Positions 9,400-18,266 are shown, counted from the first letter of the stretch. The stretch: DNA of 64,000 bases from Petroclostridium xylanilyticum (GCF_002252565.1 NZ_NPML01000002.1:186001-250000), one strand, 5' to 3'. Translations and numbers: made by a program. The notes: generated by a model from the sequence alone, not told the origin.

Positions 9400-10170
9400 G
9401 TGGAACTATTAAATATTAATAGTATTTGTAAATATTTCTCTGGCTTAAAGGCAGTTGATGATGTATCTTTTAACGTAAAAAAGGGCGAAATAGTAAGTAT
9501 TATAGGTCCAAATGGAGCGGGTAAGACAACCCTATTCAATGTAATATCAGGACATTACACTGCAACTAAAGGTAAAAAAATATTTAACGGTAAGGATATT
9601 ACAAACTTACCTGCTTATAAGATTGCGGAGGTTGGAATAACGAGGACTTTTCAAAATATTAGACTATTTTCAAATTTAACTGTACTTGAAAATGTTATGA
9701 TAGGCCTTCATACCAAACTAAAATCAAGCATTATTGATTCTCTGCTCGATTTACCAAAAACAAAGCAAGAAGAAGCCTGGTGTTATGGCAATGCAATGGA
9801 ACTTCTAAAGCAGGTAAATCTTGAAAATAAATGCATGGAAATTGCTAAAAATTTATCCTATGGTGAGCAGAGGAGACTTGAAATAATAAGGGCGCTGGCA
9901 TCTAAACCGCAACTGCTTATGCTGGATGAGCCTACGGCGGGAATGACGATGCAAGAGGCAATGGAGTTAGTTAAGTTTATCAATGATTTAAAATACAAGG
10001 GAATCACCATATTGTTGATTGAACACAATATGAGGGTTGTTATGGATATATCCGACAGGATTGTAGTTTTAGACCATGGCGTAAAAATAGCAGAAGGTAA
10101 GGCCCATGAAATTCAGTCTGATGAAAAAGTAATTGAGGCTTATTTGGGAAGGAGGAGGAAAAGTGCTTAA
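9400..10170 (+). CDS. livG: Branched-chain amino acid ABC transporter ATPase LivG
   Basis: A 256-residue ABC ATPase. Walker A is GPNGAGKTTLFN (about residues 35-46), the signature is LSYGEQRRLEI, Walker B is LLMLDEPTAGM, and the switch His lies in LLIEHNMRVV. The LivG subtype is indicated by the TFQNIRLFSNLTVLENVMIG block. The start is GTG 9400, preceded by AGAGGTGA. It overlaps livF by 8 nt. The permeases LivH and LivM that it should energise are not in the window. Confidence 0.92.
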   Translation: MELLNINSICKYFSGLKAVDDVSFNVKKGEIVSIIGPNGAGKTTLFNVISGHYTATKGKKIFNGKDITNLPAYKIAEVGITRTFQNIRLFSNLTVLENVMIGLHTKLKSSIIDSLLDLPKTKQEEAWCYGNAMELLKQVNLENKCMEIAKNLSYGEQRRLEIIRALASKPQLLMLDEPTAGMTMQEAMELVKFINDLKYKGITILLIEHNMRVVMDISDRIVVLDHGVKIAEGKAHEIQSDEKVIEAYLGRRRKSA

Positions 10171-10876
10171 AGTGGAGGGCCTTACAGTAAAATATGGAAA
10201 TATCACAGCTGTAAATAATATAAGTTTTGAAGTACCTGATGGCGAGATTATAGCCCTTATAGGCAATAATGGTGCCGGAAAAACAACTACATTAAAGACA
10301 ATATCTTGCCTTTTGAAACCGGTAAATGGAAAAATACTATTTGATGGTAAGGATATTACAGGTCAGCAACCGCATAGGGTTGCAAAAGAAGGGCTTGTAC
10401 ATATACCGGAAGGAAGGCATGTATTCCCTCAACTTACTGTCAAAGAAAATCTTATCATTAGTTCTTTTTCAAGAATGATGAAGTTTAAAGATTTTAAAAA
10501 AGAAATGGAAGAAGTATTAGATTATTTCCCAAAACTAAGAGAACGTCAGAAGCAGTTAGCAGGTACTTTAAGCGGAGGAGAACAGCAAATGCTTGCAATT
10601 GCAAGAGGAATCCTTCAAAAGCCGAAACTTTTAACTTTAGATGAGCCATCAATGGGGTTGGCGCCAATAATAGTAGAAGATGTTTTTGAAAGTATTAAAA
10701 GAATAAATAAGCAAGGTACAACAATACTTTTAGTTGAACAAAATGCCCAGATGGCATTATCTGTTGCTGACTTCGGTTATGTAATGGAAGTTGGGGAGAT
10801 TATGCTTAAAGGTCGTGCAGCTTCGCTACTCAATGATCCCAACGTAAAGAAAATATATCTTGGAGAGATAAGCTGA
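10163..10876 (+). CDS. livF: Branched-chain amino acid ABC transporter ATPase LivF
   Basis: A 237-residue ABC ATPase. Walker A is GNNGAGKTTTLK, the signature is LSGGEQQMLAIARG, and Walker B is LLTLDEPSMGLAP. The LivF-type block HIPEGRHVFPQLTVKENL is present. GTG 10163 is chosen because GGAGGAGG lies at 10151-10158 inside the end of livG, and the protein then begins VLKVEGLTVKYG as the family does. Coupled translation with livG is likely. Confidence 0.92.
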   Translation: MLKVEGLTVKYGNITAVNNISFEVPDGEIIALIGNNGAGKTTTLKTISCLLKPVNGKILFDGKDITGQQPHRVAKEGLVHIPEGRHVFPQLTVKENLIISSFSRMMKFKDFKKEMEEVLDYFPKLRERQKQLAGTLSGGEQQMLAIARGILQKPKLLTLDEPSMGLAPIIVEDVFESIKRINKQGTTILLVEQNAQMALSVADFGYVMEVGEIMLKGRAASLLNDPNVKKIYLGEIS

Positions 10877-11036
10877 TACTTAATTACTTACTAGATATGA
10901 TTAACAACGGAATAGGATAAGCTGATACTATAGACTTAGATTTTTAAACAGCAACTATTAAAATATATTTAATTTTAAAAGTACAAAGCAGGTGCAGTTT
11001 TTGCAACTGTTCAATAATAAAAACAGGAGGGTCATT

Positions 11037-12092
11037 ATGTTAAAGTCAAAGAAATTTATAGTTTTTATCAGTTTTGTTTTAATGGTTAGTTTATTAGGAT
11101 TAACAGGCTGTTCAAGCCAGGCTAATGCTTCAAAAACGATTAAATTAGCAACAGCAGCTCCTATGACAGGTGATTATGCGCAATATGGAGAGTATAGCAA
11201 AGAAGGCCTTGAGATGGCGCTGGAAGAAATCAATAAAAATGGAGGGGTTTTAGGAAAACAGATAGAACTTGTATACGGTGATGACAAAGGAGACCCGAAA
11301 GAGGCAGTTAGTGTTGCTCAAAAGTTTGTTAATGATAAAGGTATTGTAGGTGTTTTAGGGCATTTTTTCAGCGGTGCAACATTAGCCGCAGGACCTATAT
11401 ATGAACAAAATGGTGTTCCCACCCTTGCCATTGCTTCAACCAATCCGGATGTGCCCAAAATTGGTGAATATGTATTCAGGATCAATGTTGGCGACAATTA
11501 CCAGGGTATGCAACTGGCAAAGTGGTTATATGAAAAGAAGGGAATAAAAAGGGTAGCCGTAGTTTATGATAACAATGACTACGGAAAGGGAGTTTCCGAT
11601 GTTTTTATGAAAACTTTCAAAGAACTGGGCGGTGAGATTGCTACAGTTGAATCTTATATCGGAGGCCAGGAAAAGGACTTTAATGTTATAGTAACTAAAA
11701 TAAAGGCAAGTAAAGCCGAAGCAATAATGATGGCAAGTTATCCTACAGAAGGTGCCCTTATTGCTCAGCAGGCAAGAAATAACGGTTTGGATATTCCTTT
11801 TATCTGCACTGACAGTATATATACAGATGATTTTATTAAATTAGGAGGAAAAGCAGTTGAAGAAGCAATAGTTGTCAGCTACTTCCACCCATCAGATCCA
11901 AGGCCTGAGGTACAGGAATTTATAAAAAAATTTAAGGCGAAATACGGAAAAGAACCAAATTCATGGTCACCCTATGCGTATGACGCTATGTATGTTATGG
12001 TAGATGCCATAAAAAGGGCAGGCTCAACCGACAAAAAAGCTATACAGAAAGCTTTGGCTGAAACGAAAAACTTCCAATGGATGCCCACTTAG
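11037..12092 (+). CDS. livK: Branched-chain amino acid-binding lipoprotein LivK, 3'-truncated by deletion
   Basis: A lipoprotein signal peptide (MLKSKKFIVFISFVLMVSLL) with lipobox LTGC is followed by a Peripla_BP_6 fold (KLATAAPMTGDYAQYGEY, later SPYAYDAMYVMVDAIKRAG). ATG 11037 has AGGAGG 6 nt upstream. The protein is 351 residues and ends abruptly: after ALAETKNFQ, where relatives continue with GVTG and about 30 more residues, it runs into WMPT and a stop. From base 12077 the DNA matches a ureohydrolase gene in another frame. Binding lobes are mostly intact, but the C-terminal strand is lost, so function is doubtful. Confidence 0.85.
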   Translation: MLKSKKFIVFISFVLMVSLLGLTGCSSQANASKTIKLATAAPMTGDYAQYGEYSKEGLEMALEEINKNGGVLGKQIELVYGDDKGDPKEAVSVAQKFVNDKGIVGVLGHFFSGATLAAGPIYEQNGVPTLAIASTNPDVPKIGEYVFRINVGDNYQGMQLAKWLYEKKGIKRVAVVYDNNDYGKGVSDVFMKTFKELGGEIATVESYIGGQEKDFNVIVTKIKASKAEAIMMASYPTEGALIAQQARNNGLDIPFICTDSIYTDDFIKLGGKAVEEAIVVSYFHPSDPRPEVQEFIKKFKAKYGKEPNSWSPYAYDAMYVMVDAIKRAGSTDKKAIQKALAETKNFQWMPT

Positions 12093-12589
12093 ACTTAGTT
12101 GAGGATTCTTATGTTCAGGGTAAGTTTTCAGGAAGCAGTGAAATAAGAAGGGCAATAGAAATGGATAGGATATCCGGAAGCAATGTTGTACAGGTTGGGA
12201 TTAGGGGTTATAACTATGCAGAACATTACCATTTTATCAAAGATAATGACATACTGGTAATAAATCCTGAAGCGTTTTATACTAGAGATGTAAAACAAAT
12301 TGCAAGGGAAGCATTAGAGAAAGCAAGCAAAGGGACAGACCATATTTATTTAACTGTTGACATTGATGTACTTGATTCAGCATTTGCACCTGGCTCAGGG
12401 GCAAATGAACCTGGAGGTATAAATACTTATCAACTCTATGCTTTTATTAAGGAAATAGCGCCGTATGTCGACGTGATTGATATTGTAGAAGTAAATCCTC
12501 TTACCGATTATAGGAATATGACTAGTACTGTGGCAGCAAAGCTCATATTCGATTTTATAGCGGCAAACTATTATGCGCTGGAGGATTAA
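12077..12589 (+). pseudogene. Agmatinase/arginase-family ureohydrolase, N-terminally deleted
   Basis: About 170 residues of the C-terminal part of a ureohydrolase (normal length about 290). The metal-binding motif DAHLD is at the very start and a second one, VDIDVLDSAFAPG, is near residues 97-109. The family ending VDVIDIVEVNPLTD is present. The N-terminal third, including the first metal-ligand His, is missing. The His normally found after DAHxD, in a SHST-like context, is replaced (FSGSS). The first ATG lies inside livK and has no proper ribosome binding site. This is the downstream half of a deletion junction. Confidence 0.8.
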
Positions 12590-12592
12590 TTT

Positions 12593-12639
12593 AACTGAAT
12601 GGCTAAGGCCCGGTTATACCGGGGTTTAGCCATTCAGTT
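12593..12639. terminator. Strong 47-nt hairpin after ureohydrolase remnant
   Basis: AACTGAATGGCTAA (12593-12606) pairs with TTAGCCATTCAGTT (12626-12639), with an inner CCCGGT/ACCGGG stem. It has no clear T tract, so it may block RNA decay as well as, or instead of, terminating transcription. Confidence 0.6.
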
Positions 12640-12881
12640 ATTAATGCATGTTTTGGGAGTTTGTGAAAGGATGAAAGGGATTGACGGGATTAAACAGTAC
12701 CATAATTTTACCCGGGGCCTGGGAGGTGGGGAGAGGGAGCTCTAAATTTGTGAATGAATACATGGGCAGTTAATCTATAAAGTGTAAATGTTTGATACAT
12801 ATAATTTGTAGATTTTTACATATAATATAGTAAAAAGATTTTTTGAAAACTGAATATTACTATTATAAGATGCAAAGATTG

Positions 12882-12962
12882 CTCAAGAGAATTAATACTA
12901 GACAAACCTTCATTAAGGTGATAAAATTTTATTGTATTCACAATACTCAAGAGAATTAATAC
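12882..12962 (+). promoter_or_regulatory. Pair of 17-bp direct repeats upstream of GntP permease gene
   Basis: CTCAAGAGAATTAATAC occurs exactly at 12882-12898 and again at 12946-12962, 64 bp apart (about six helical turns). The second copy ends 43 nt before the permease start. This spacing suits a regulator binding two operators on one face of the helix. The rest of the 415-nt gap shows only the hairpin at 12593 and no gene. Confidence 0.5.
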
Positions 12963-13005
12963 CAAAATGAAATTGAATTTTTAATCATGAGCAGGAGGGG
13001 CGTTA

Positions 13006-14364
13006 ATGGTACAAGGACCTATGTTATTAATGATATTAATACTAGGAATAGTATTAATTATCCTAATGATTTCTAAGTTCAAAATACACCCGTTTATTTC
13101 ATTGTTATTAGTAGCTTATGGAATTGCTCTTGCGGCCCGGATGCCTTTAGGGGATATATCAAAGACCGTAGGAGATGGATTTGGTAGTCTGCTGGGTGGT
13201 ATTGGTATTGTTATCGTCTTAGGGACCATCATTGGAACAATACTGGAGAAATCTGGAGGAGCACTGAAAATGGCTGATGTAGTCATAAGAATTGTTGGCA
13301 AGAAACGCCCCACACTTGCTATGGCTATTATCGGTTATATCGTATCCATTCCTGTATTTTGTGATTCTGGATTTGTTATACTCAATTCTTTGAGAAAATC
13401 ACTTCAAAAACGTACTAAGGCATCATCAATTGCAATGACGGTAGCATTAGCTACGGGTTTATATGCTACACACACTTTAGTGCCTCCTACTCCCGGACCT
13501 ATAGCTGCTGCGGCTAACTTGGGTATGGAAAAAAATTTATTGTTAATTATTATATTTGGATTAATTATTGCAATTCCGGCAATGCTGGCAGGATACCTCT
13601 ATGCCCGATGGATCGGAAAACGGCTGGAAACCCCTGAAGATATTGAGGAGTCCATTGAGAGCTACGAAGATTTGCTTAAAAAATATGGCAGGTTGCCTAG
13701 TGCGTGGATGTCCTTTGCGCCGATTGTAGTACCTATTTTATTAATGGCACTTGGATCTATTGCAAAATTTCCCGGTGATCCTTTTGGAGCGGGTACTGTC
13801 AAGGCAGTGTTGACTTTCCTGGGAACCCCGGTAAATGCACTTTTTATTGGATTTTTCTTTTCACTTTTGTTATTACCGAAGTTAAACGAAGAAACACTTA
13901 CAGATTGGGTTAGTGAATCCTTAAAATCTGCTGCTATAATTCTTCTGGTTACAGGAGCAGGAGGAGCGCTTGGAGCAGTATTGAAAGCCACTAAGATAGG
14001 TGATTACTTGGGACAAAGCTTATCCGGTTGGAATTTAGGTATTTTCCTTCCATTTATCGTTGCCGCTGCATTGAAGACTGCACAGGGTTCTTCCACAGTG
14101 GCACTGGTAACTACATCTTCATTATTAGCACCTCTGCTTCCGGCCCTGGGATTTCAAAGTGATATTGCAAGGACGCTTGTTGTAATGGCAGTCGGTGCAG
14201 GAGCAATGACGGTTTCCCATGCAAATGACAGTTTCTTCTGGGTAGTATCCCAGTTTGGAAATATGAAAGTTAATGATGCCTATAAGGCACAAACTATAGC
14301 AACTCTTATTCAAGGAATTGTAACCATCGCATTTATTGCCGTATTATCCTGGCTACTTATTTAG
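13006..14364 (+). CDS. GntP family proton-coupled carboxylate/gluconate permease
   Basis: A 452-residue integral membrane protein with about 12 hydrophobic segments. Family features include FGSLLGGIGIVIVLGTIIG, IVSIPVFCDSGFVIL (the conserved FCDSGF) and THTLVPPTPGPIAAA in the middle, and AAALKTAQGSSTVAL plus SHANDSFFWVVSQF in the last third. AGGAGGGG lies upstream of ATG 13006. The substrate may be gluconate, glycerate or another hydroxy acid. No sugar-acid catabolic gene is adjacent, and its neighbours are gene remnants. Confidence 0.88.
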   Translation: MVQGPMLLMILILGIVLIILMISKFKIHPFISLLLVAYGIALAARMPLGDISKTVGDGFGSLLGGIGIVIVLGTIIGTILEKSGGALKMADVVIRIVGKKRPTLAMAIIGYIVSIPVFCDSGFVILNSLRKSLQKRTKASSIAMTVALATGLYATHTLVPPTPGPIAAAANLGMEKNLLLIIIFGLIIAIPAMLAGYLYARWIGKRLETPEDIEESIESYEDLLKKYGRLPSAWMSFAPIVVPILLMALGSIAKFPGDPFGAGTVKAVLTFLGTPVNALFIGFFFSLLLLPKLNEETLTDWVSESLKSAAIILLVTGAGGALGAVLKATKIGDYLGQSLSGWNLGIFLPFIVAAALKTAQGSSTVALVTTSSLLAPLLPALGFQSDIARTLVVMAVGAGAMTVSHANDSFFWVVSQFGNMKVNDAYKAQTIATLIQGIVTIAFIAVLSWLLI

Positions 14365-14404
14365 TATAAGATAAAAAAACAACCTCCATCAAGACATAAA
14401 ACAG

Positions 14405-14435
14405 AAAGGGCTATGTTCGCATAGTCCTTTTTATT
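14405..14435 (+). terminator. Rho-independent terminator of GntP gene
   Basis: An AAAGGGCTATG / CATAGTCCTTTTT stem is closed by a TTCG tetraloop and ends in a T run. Confidence 0.85.
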
Positions 14436-14507
14436 ATAAATAATCTTTATACATAATAAAAAATAAAATATGAGAATTTGGAGTTGATTTGATTATCGGA
14501 GGATATT

Positions 14508-14648
14508 ATGAAAGGCTAGAAGAGAATAAGAGATTACGGAATCATTATAGGAGAAATGCGTCCAGGAGGGAAAAATGCTATTACAGATGTTGAAGGGGTT
14601 TTTGTAATGTTCCCGCTGTATCTTTTAAAATGCACCCTTTTAGAATAG
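14508..14648 (+). pseudogene. S58 (DmpA/BapA-type) peptidase, N-terminal remnant
   Basis: A ribosome binding site (GGAGG) and ATG 14508 are intact, but the fourth codon is TAG. Reading through gives KRIRDYGIIIGEMRPGGKNA and then ITDVEGV. This matches the N terminus of P1/DmpA-type aminopeptidases (conserved as RDLGI, then NAITDV.GV). Similarity stops after about 40 codons and the frame ends at 14648. The nucleophile region is gone. The remaining 14649-14882 is AT-rich and shows nothing recognisable. Confidence 0.65.
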
Positions 14649-14882
14649 TTATTTACTGTAAAAATAGTTAGTGCTACAATAAATATAGTAATATGTATGG
14701 TGGCGAAGAAAGTTTACAATCTCTTAACCATGGAGCTTTAAAATTTTGAAGTGAACCGGTACAAATGGGTTAATTATATTCAAAAGACCTGGATAATCGC
14801 AATATTTATGAAATCACAAAACAGTCTAATTAAAAATATTATATTAGTAAAGAATATTTTATTTTAGATTGGAGGAGATTTT

Positions 14883-15668
14883 ATGTATAGTGCATATTTT
14901 CCCGGTCTTGATAGTTATTTGGCATTATTCTATTATTTTGTTATATACTCTTTCCTGGGATGGTGTATGGAAACCATCTATGCAACGTATAAAGAAAAAA
15001 GGTTTGCCAACAGGGGTTTTCTTAATGGTCCATTCTGCCCTGTATATGGATTCGGGGCACTGATACTGATTATATTATTAGAACCGATAAGGAATCCCCT
15101 TTTACTATTTATTTGTGCAATGGTTTTAACTTCTATTCTGGAATACATAACAGGTTTAATTTTAGAAAAATCTTTTCATAGTACATGGTGGGATTACAGC
15201 AGTCAACCTTTTAATATTAAAGGTAGAATATGTTTAAGGTTTTCTATATATTGGGGTGCTGTTTCTGTAATCATATTAAGGGTATTTCATCCTCATATTC
15301 AGCGCATCATTATGTTTATACCTGTTAGGTATGGGATCATGGTCTTTTACATTTTATCTTTATATTTCCTGGCGGATTTTATCATAGCTGTAATTTCAGC
15401 CATAAATTTGAATTTCAGACTCAGACAACTACACTCGATATCTGTTGAACTCAAAAGTAGGATTGAACATGCAAAGGAACTAACAATAGAAAAAATAGAA
15501 GAAGTAGAGGGCAAATTACAGGAGCTTAGGGATAGATATGAATTTTTATTACACAGAAAAGATATAGGGCATTCCAGATTGATAAGGGCTTTTCCTACTC
15601 TTAGATCAAAAAAATTTGATAGTATGTTAAAAGAGATAAGGAAGGTCATAAACCATAAAAAGATGTAA
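14883..15668 (+). CDS. CmpB-like (putative ABC transporter type IV) membrane protein
   Basis: A 261-residue protein with five or six membrane segments in the first 165 residues, then a charged coiled-coil tail (about residues 170-235). The membrane part carries conserved blocks of the family annotated as putative ABC-transporter type IV (FLGWCMETIYA, NRGFLNGPFCPVYGFG, LEYITGLILEK and WWDYSSQPFNIKGRICL). No ATPase is nearby and transport has not been shown for the family as far as I know. AGGAGATTTT precedes ATG 14883. It may share a transcript with hsp20, 72 nt downstream. Confidence 0.8.
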   Translation: MYSAYFPGLDSYLALFYYFVIYSFLGWCMETIYATYKEKRFANRGFLNGPFCPVYGFGALILIILLEPIRNPLLLFICAMVLTSILEYITGLILEKSFHSTWWDYSSQPFNIKGRICLRFSIYWGAVSVIILRVFHPHIQRIIMFIPVRYGIMVFYILSLYFLADFIIAVISAINLNFRLRQLHSISVELKSRIEHAKELTIEKIEEVEGKLQELRDRYEFLLHRKDIGHSRLIRAFPTLRSKKFDSMLKEIRKVINHKKM

Positions 15669-15740
15669 TATTTAATAAGAATAAGTATTTTAAAATAGGA
15701 AAATATATTATTGAATAAAAAAATTGTAGAGGTGATATAT

Positions 15741-16169
15741 ATGAGTCTAATTGAATGGAATCCTTTTAGGGATATGGACAATATCAGTAGGGAAATGGCT
15801 AACTTTTTTGAGCGTTCACCTTTTAAATTTTTGGGAGGAATGACCTCTCCGAGGGTGGATGTTTACCAGACCGACAATGATGTTGTAGTGAAAGCAGAGA
15901 TACCGGGAGTAGCTAAAGAGGACATTAATGTCTATATTGATGAAAACTCTATAAGGTTATCCGGTCAAACTAGGAGAAATGATGAGTTTAAAGATGAAAA
16001 TGTATATAGGGCAGAAAGGTATTATGGAAACTTTTCCAGAACTATTCCCCTGCCTGTTGAGGTAAGATCCGAGCAGGCTAAAGCGGAATATAAGGATGGT
16101 ATCCTGTCTATTACCATTCCCAAAGTCGAACCTTCCAAGCAGAAGGGTAGAAGAATTGATATACAATAA
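15741..16169 (+). CDS. Small heat shock protein, Hsp20 family
   Basis: A 142-residue alpha-crystallin-type chaperone. The crystallin core spans about residues 33-135: RVDVYQTDNDVVVKAEIPGV, VYIDENSIRLSGQTR, and the typical AEYKDGILSITIPKVE. ATG 15741 is preferred over the upstream TTG 15711 because AGAGGTGAT is properly spaced and the protein then begins MSLIEWNPFRDMD as relatives do. It would act as an ATP-independent holdase. No CIRCE-type operator is seen. Confidence 0.92.
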   Translation: MSLIEWNPFRDMDNISREMANFFERSPFKFLGGMTSPRVDVYQTDNDVVVKAEIPGVAKEDINVYIDENSIRLSGQTRRNDEFKDENVYRAERYYGNFSRTIPLPVEVRSEQAKAEYKDGILSITIPKVEPSKQKGRRIDIQ

Positions 16170-16170
16170 T

Positions 16171-16353
16171 CTATAAAAATTACATTTAATACGTTGATTA
16201 GGGTAAGTAACATCATGTATTTTATATTTTGCCGTCAGCTTATACCGGCGTCCGTGCCGGGATAAGCCTAAAATCACCCTCCGTGGTGATTTTCCGGCTG
16301 TAACATTTCATACATGATGTTACTTACCCTTCATAATGTATGTAATTTTATAT
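16171..16353 (-). repeat. Structured palindromic element alpha, copy A
   Basis: The segment begins CTATAAAAATTACATTTAAT and ends with the inverse of the same sequence. Inside, 16200-16220 pairs with 16310-16330 over 21 bp. The core (16230-16299) carries two more hairpins. Read on the minus strand, its core is close to the copies at 29426-29624 and 32515-32713. There is no coding capacity. It sits between hsp20 and the LysM-GH18 gene. Confidence 0.75.
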
Positions 16354-16416
16354 CAACTATACCATGTAGCACTCCTTCTTCCTGCTAAATCATCCTTTTT
16401 AGCGGTTTTGGTTTTA

Positions 16417-16451
16417 CTCTCCACTGTCCACTGTCCACTCTCCACTCTCCA
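16417..16451. repeat. 7-bp tandem repeat (5 units)
   Basis: Five units of CTSTCCA lie head to tail (16417-16423, 16424-16430, 16431-16437, 16438-16444, 16445-16451). Heptamer tracts of this kind occur between genes in many clostridia and their role is unknown. Confidence 0.85.
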
Positions 16452-16534
16452 CTATTTTCATAATATTGTATCTTATTTTAACTAATTTGCATATATTAAA
16501 CTATATAAGTATTATATTGAAAGGTGTGAGTTTC

Positions 16535-17815
16535 TTGATTATTCACGTTGTGAGGTCGGGTGAAAGCGTGTATTCAATTGGACGGTTGTATGGTGTATCA
16601 CCCTCTAAAATAATTGCAGACAATGAACTTGAAAATCCCGACCGGTTGGTGGTAGGACAGACATTAGTAATAATGGAAGGGACGCGAGCCCATAGAGTTG
16701 CTCCCGGTCAATCACTTTATATAATAGCCAGGGACTATGGAGTAAGTGTTGAAGATATACTAGCTGCAAACCCACAAATAACAGATCCTTCACGAATTTT
16801 TCCAGGACAGGTGATAGCCATTCCACCAAGAACAAGGAAACTTGGAACGATAGAAGTAAATGGATACGCATTTCCCAACATTGATATGGAAGTTTTGAGA
16901 AAAACACTTCTTTACCTTACCTATCTTAGTATATTCAGTTATGAGGTAAGACCCAATGGCAGTTTAAGAACTATTGATGATGTACCTTTGATTCGGGCTG
17001 CCAGGGCGGCTGGTGTCGCTCCACTTATGGTAATCACCAATCTGCAGGAAGGCGGAGGATTTAGCAGCGATATAGCCCAGGCTATACTTAGAAATAATCG
17101 GGTACAGGAAACTTTAATAAATAACGTAATAGAAACGTTAAGAGCTAAAAATTATTATGGCCTGGATATAGACTTTGAGTATATCTATCCGGCCGACAGG
17201 GAGAATTATAATAACTTCCTAAGAAAAGTTGTGAACAGGCTTAAACCTTTAGGTTATACAATTACTACTGCGCTGGCTCCAAAAATTGCTGCCGATCAAC
17301 CAGGTTTACTTTATGAAGCCCATGATTATCCTGTCCATGGTGCGCTGGCAGATCATGTTATACTCATGACTTACGAATGGGGATATACAGCCGGACCACC
17401 GTTGCCAGTAGCACCTCTCAACGAGGTAAGAAGGGTTTTAAATTATGCAGTAACTGCCATACCAAGACAAAAAATCCTTATGGGAATCCCAAACTATGGC
17501 TATGACTGGACATTGCCCTATACTCCAGGAACGAGGGCAAGGACATTATCCAACACAGGTGCAGTTGATCAGGCGGCGAGGGTTAGGGCGGCTATACGGT
17601 ATGATCCTGTATCCCAGGCACCCTTCTATAACTATTATGATGAAAACCGTCGGCAGCACGTAGTATGGTTTGAAGATGCGAGAAGCATAGAAGCAAAACT
17701 GAGATTAGTAAATGAATATAATCTTGGAGGTGTAAGCTACTGGACAATAGGCAGATACTTTCCGCAGAACTGGTTGGTATTGCAATCATTATATAATATT
17801 AGGAAAGTGCTTTAA
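16535..17815 (+). CDS. LysM-GH18 spore-type peptidoglycan hydrolase (SleL/YaaH-like)
   Basis: A 426-residue protein with two N-terminal LysM repeats (about 3-46, beginning IHVVRSGESVYSIGRLYG; and about 53-97, HRVAPGQSLYIIARDYG) and a GH18 domain (about 105-426). The catalytic motif is GLDIDFEYI, with Glu as acid/base, and a barrel-end segment is GVSYWTIGRYFP. Homologues are cortical-fragment N-acetylglucosaminidases acting in spore germination. The start is taken as TTG 16535 because AAGGTG lies 8 nt upstream and LysM begins directly after it, with no signal peptide, as in YaaH. Confidence 0.88.
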   Translation: MIIHVVRSGESVYSIGRLYGVSPSKIIADNELENPDRLVVGQTLVIMEGTRAHRVAPGQSLYIIARDYGVSVEDILAANPQITDPSRIFPGQVIAIPPRTRKLGTIEVNGYAFPNIDMEVLRKTLLYLTYLSIFSYEVRPNGSLRTIDDVPLIRAARAAGVAPLMVITNLQEGGGFSSDIAQAILRNNRVQETLINNVIETLRAKNYYGLDIDFEYIYPADRENYNNFLRKVVNRLKPLGYTITTALAPKIAADQPGLLYEAHDYPVHGALADHVILMTYEWGYTAGPPLPVAPLNEVRRVLNYAVTAIPRQKILMGIPNYGYDWTLPYTPGTRARTLSNTGAVDQAARVRAAIRYDPVSQAPFYNYYDENRRQHVVWFEDARSIEAKLRLVNEYNLGGVSYWTIGRYFPQNWLVLQSLYNIRKVL

Positions 17816-17836
17816 AAAGAATAGCGTGTGTCATAT

Positions 17837-17864
17837 AAAGGCCTGTTGATATGGGTCTTTTTTT
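17837..17864 (+). terminator. Rho-independent terminator of LysM-GH18 gene
   Basis: AAAGGCC (17837-17843) pairs with GGTCTTT (17854-17860, one G-U), followed by an uninterrupted T run. Confidence 0.65.
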
Positions 17865-17949
17865 GTTGAGGAAAATATTTACTACTATCATAGCATAACC
17901 GGTAGATTCTTTAAATACTGCCATTGACAAAAAAATGACAAATTTTCAG

Positions 17950-17978
17950 TTGACAAAATAAAGTTTATATTTTAATAT
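17950..17978 (+). promoter_or_regulatory. SigA-type promoter of glycine riboswitch
   Basis: TTGACA (17950-17955) and TAATAT (17973-17978) are separated by exactly 17 nt and lie about 25 nt upstream of the first glycine aptamer. Confidence 0.75.
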
Positions 17979-18000
17979 TTATATATACAATTTAATAACA

Positions 18001-18212
18001 TCGGATGAAGATAGCGGGAGAGCGATGGAAACATCCACCGAAGAAGTAAATCTTTCAGGTACCCGAATGGGCAGTGACCGTTATTGGACGAACCTCTGGA
18101 GAGACTCTAAATGAGCACCGAAGGAGCATGCTAATTATTTTTTATTGAGTTGTTATGTAAAATAACGAAAAAAATTAATTAGCGAAACTCTCAGGTAAAA
18201 GGACAGGGAATT
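18001..18212 (+). ncRNA. Tandem glycine riboswitch
   Basis: Two glycine aptamers in series. The first contains GCGGGAGAGC, CACCGAAGAAG, CAGGTA and CAGTGACCG (about 18013-18080). The second contains CTGGAGAGACTC, GCACCGAAGGAGC, CTCTCAGG and AAAAGGACAGGG (about 18095-18208). The conserved GAGAG / CACCGAAG / CTCAGG / GGACAG elements are the family signature. The second aptamer has a long AT-rich P3 extension (about 18128-18184). It controls a glycine/alanine symporter, a classical target. Confidence 0.93.
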
Positions 18213-18238
18213 TTTAAAGCTACATTTTGAACCAGAGA

Positions 18239-18266
18239 CCAAATCGTGTGATTTGGCTTTTATTTT
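18239..18266 (+). terminator. Expression-platform terminator of glycine riboswitch
   Basis: CCAAATC (18239-18245) and GATTTGG (18250-18256), with a GTGT loop, are followed by CTTTTATTTT. Its place between the aptamers and the gene fits termination control, with glycine favouring read-through as in known examples. Confidence 0.8.
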
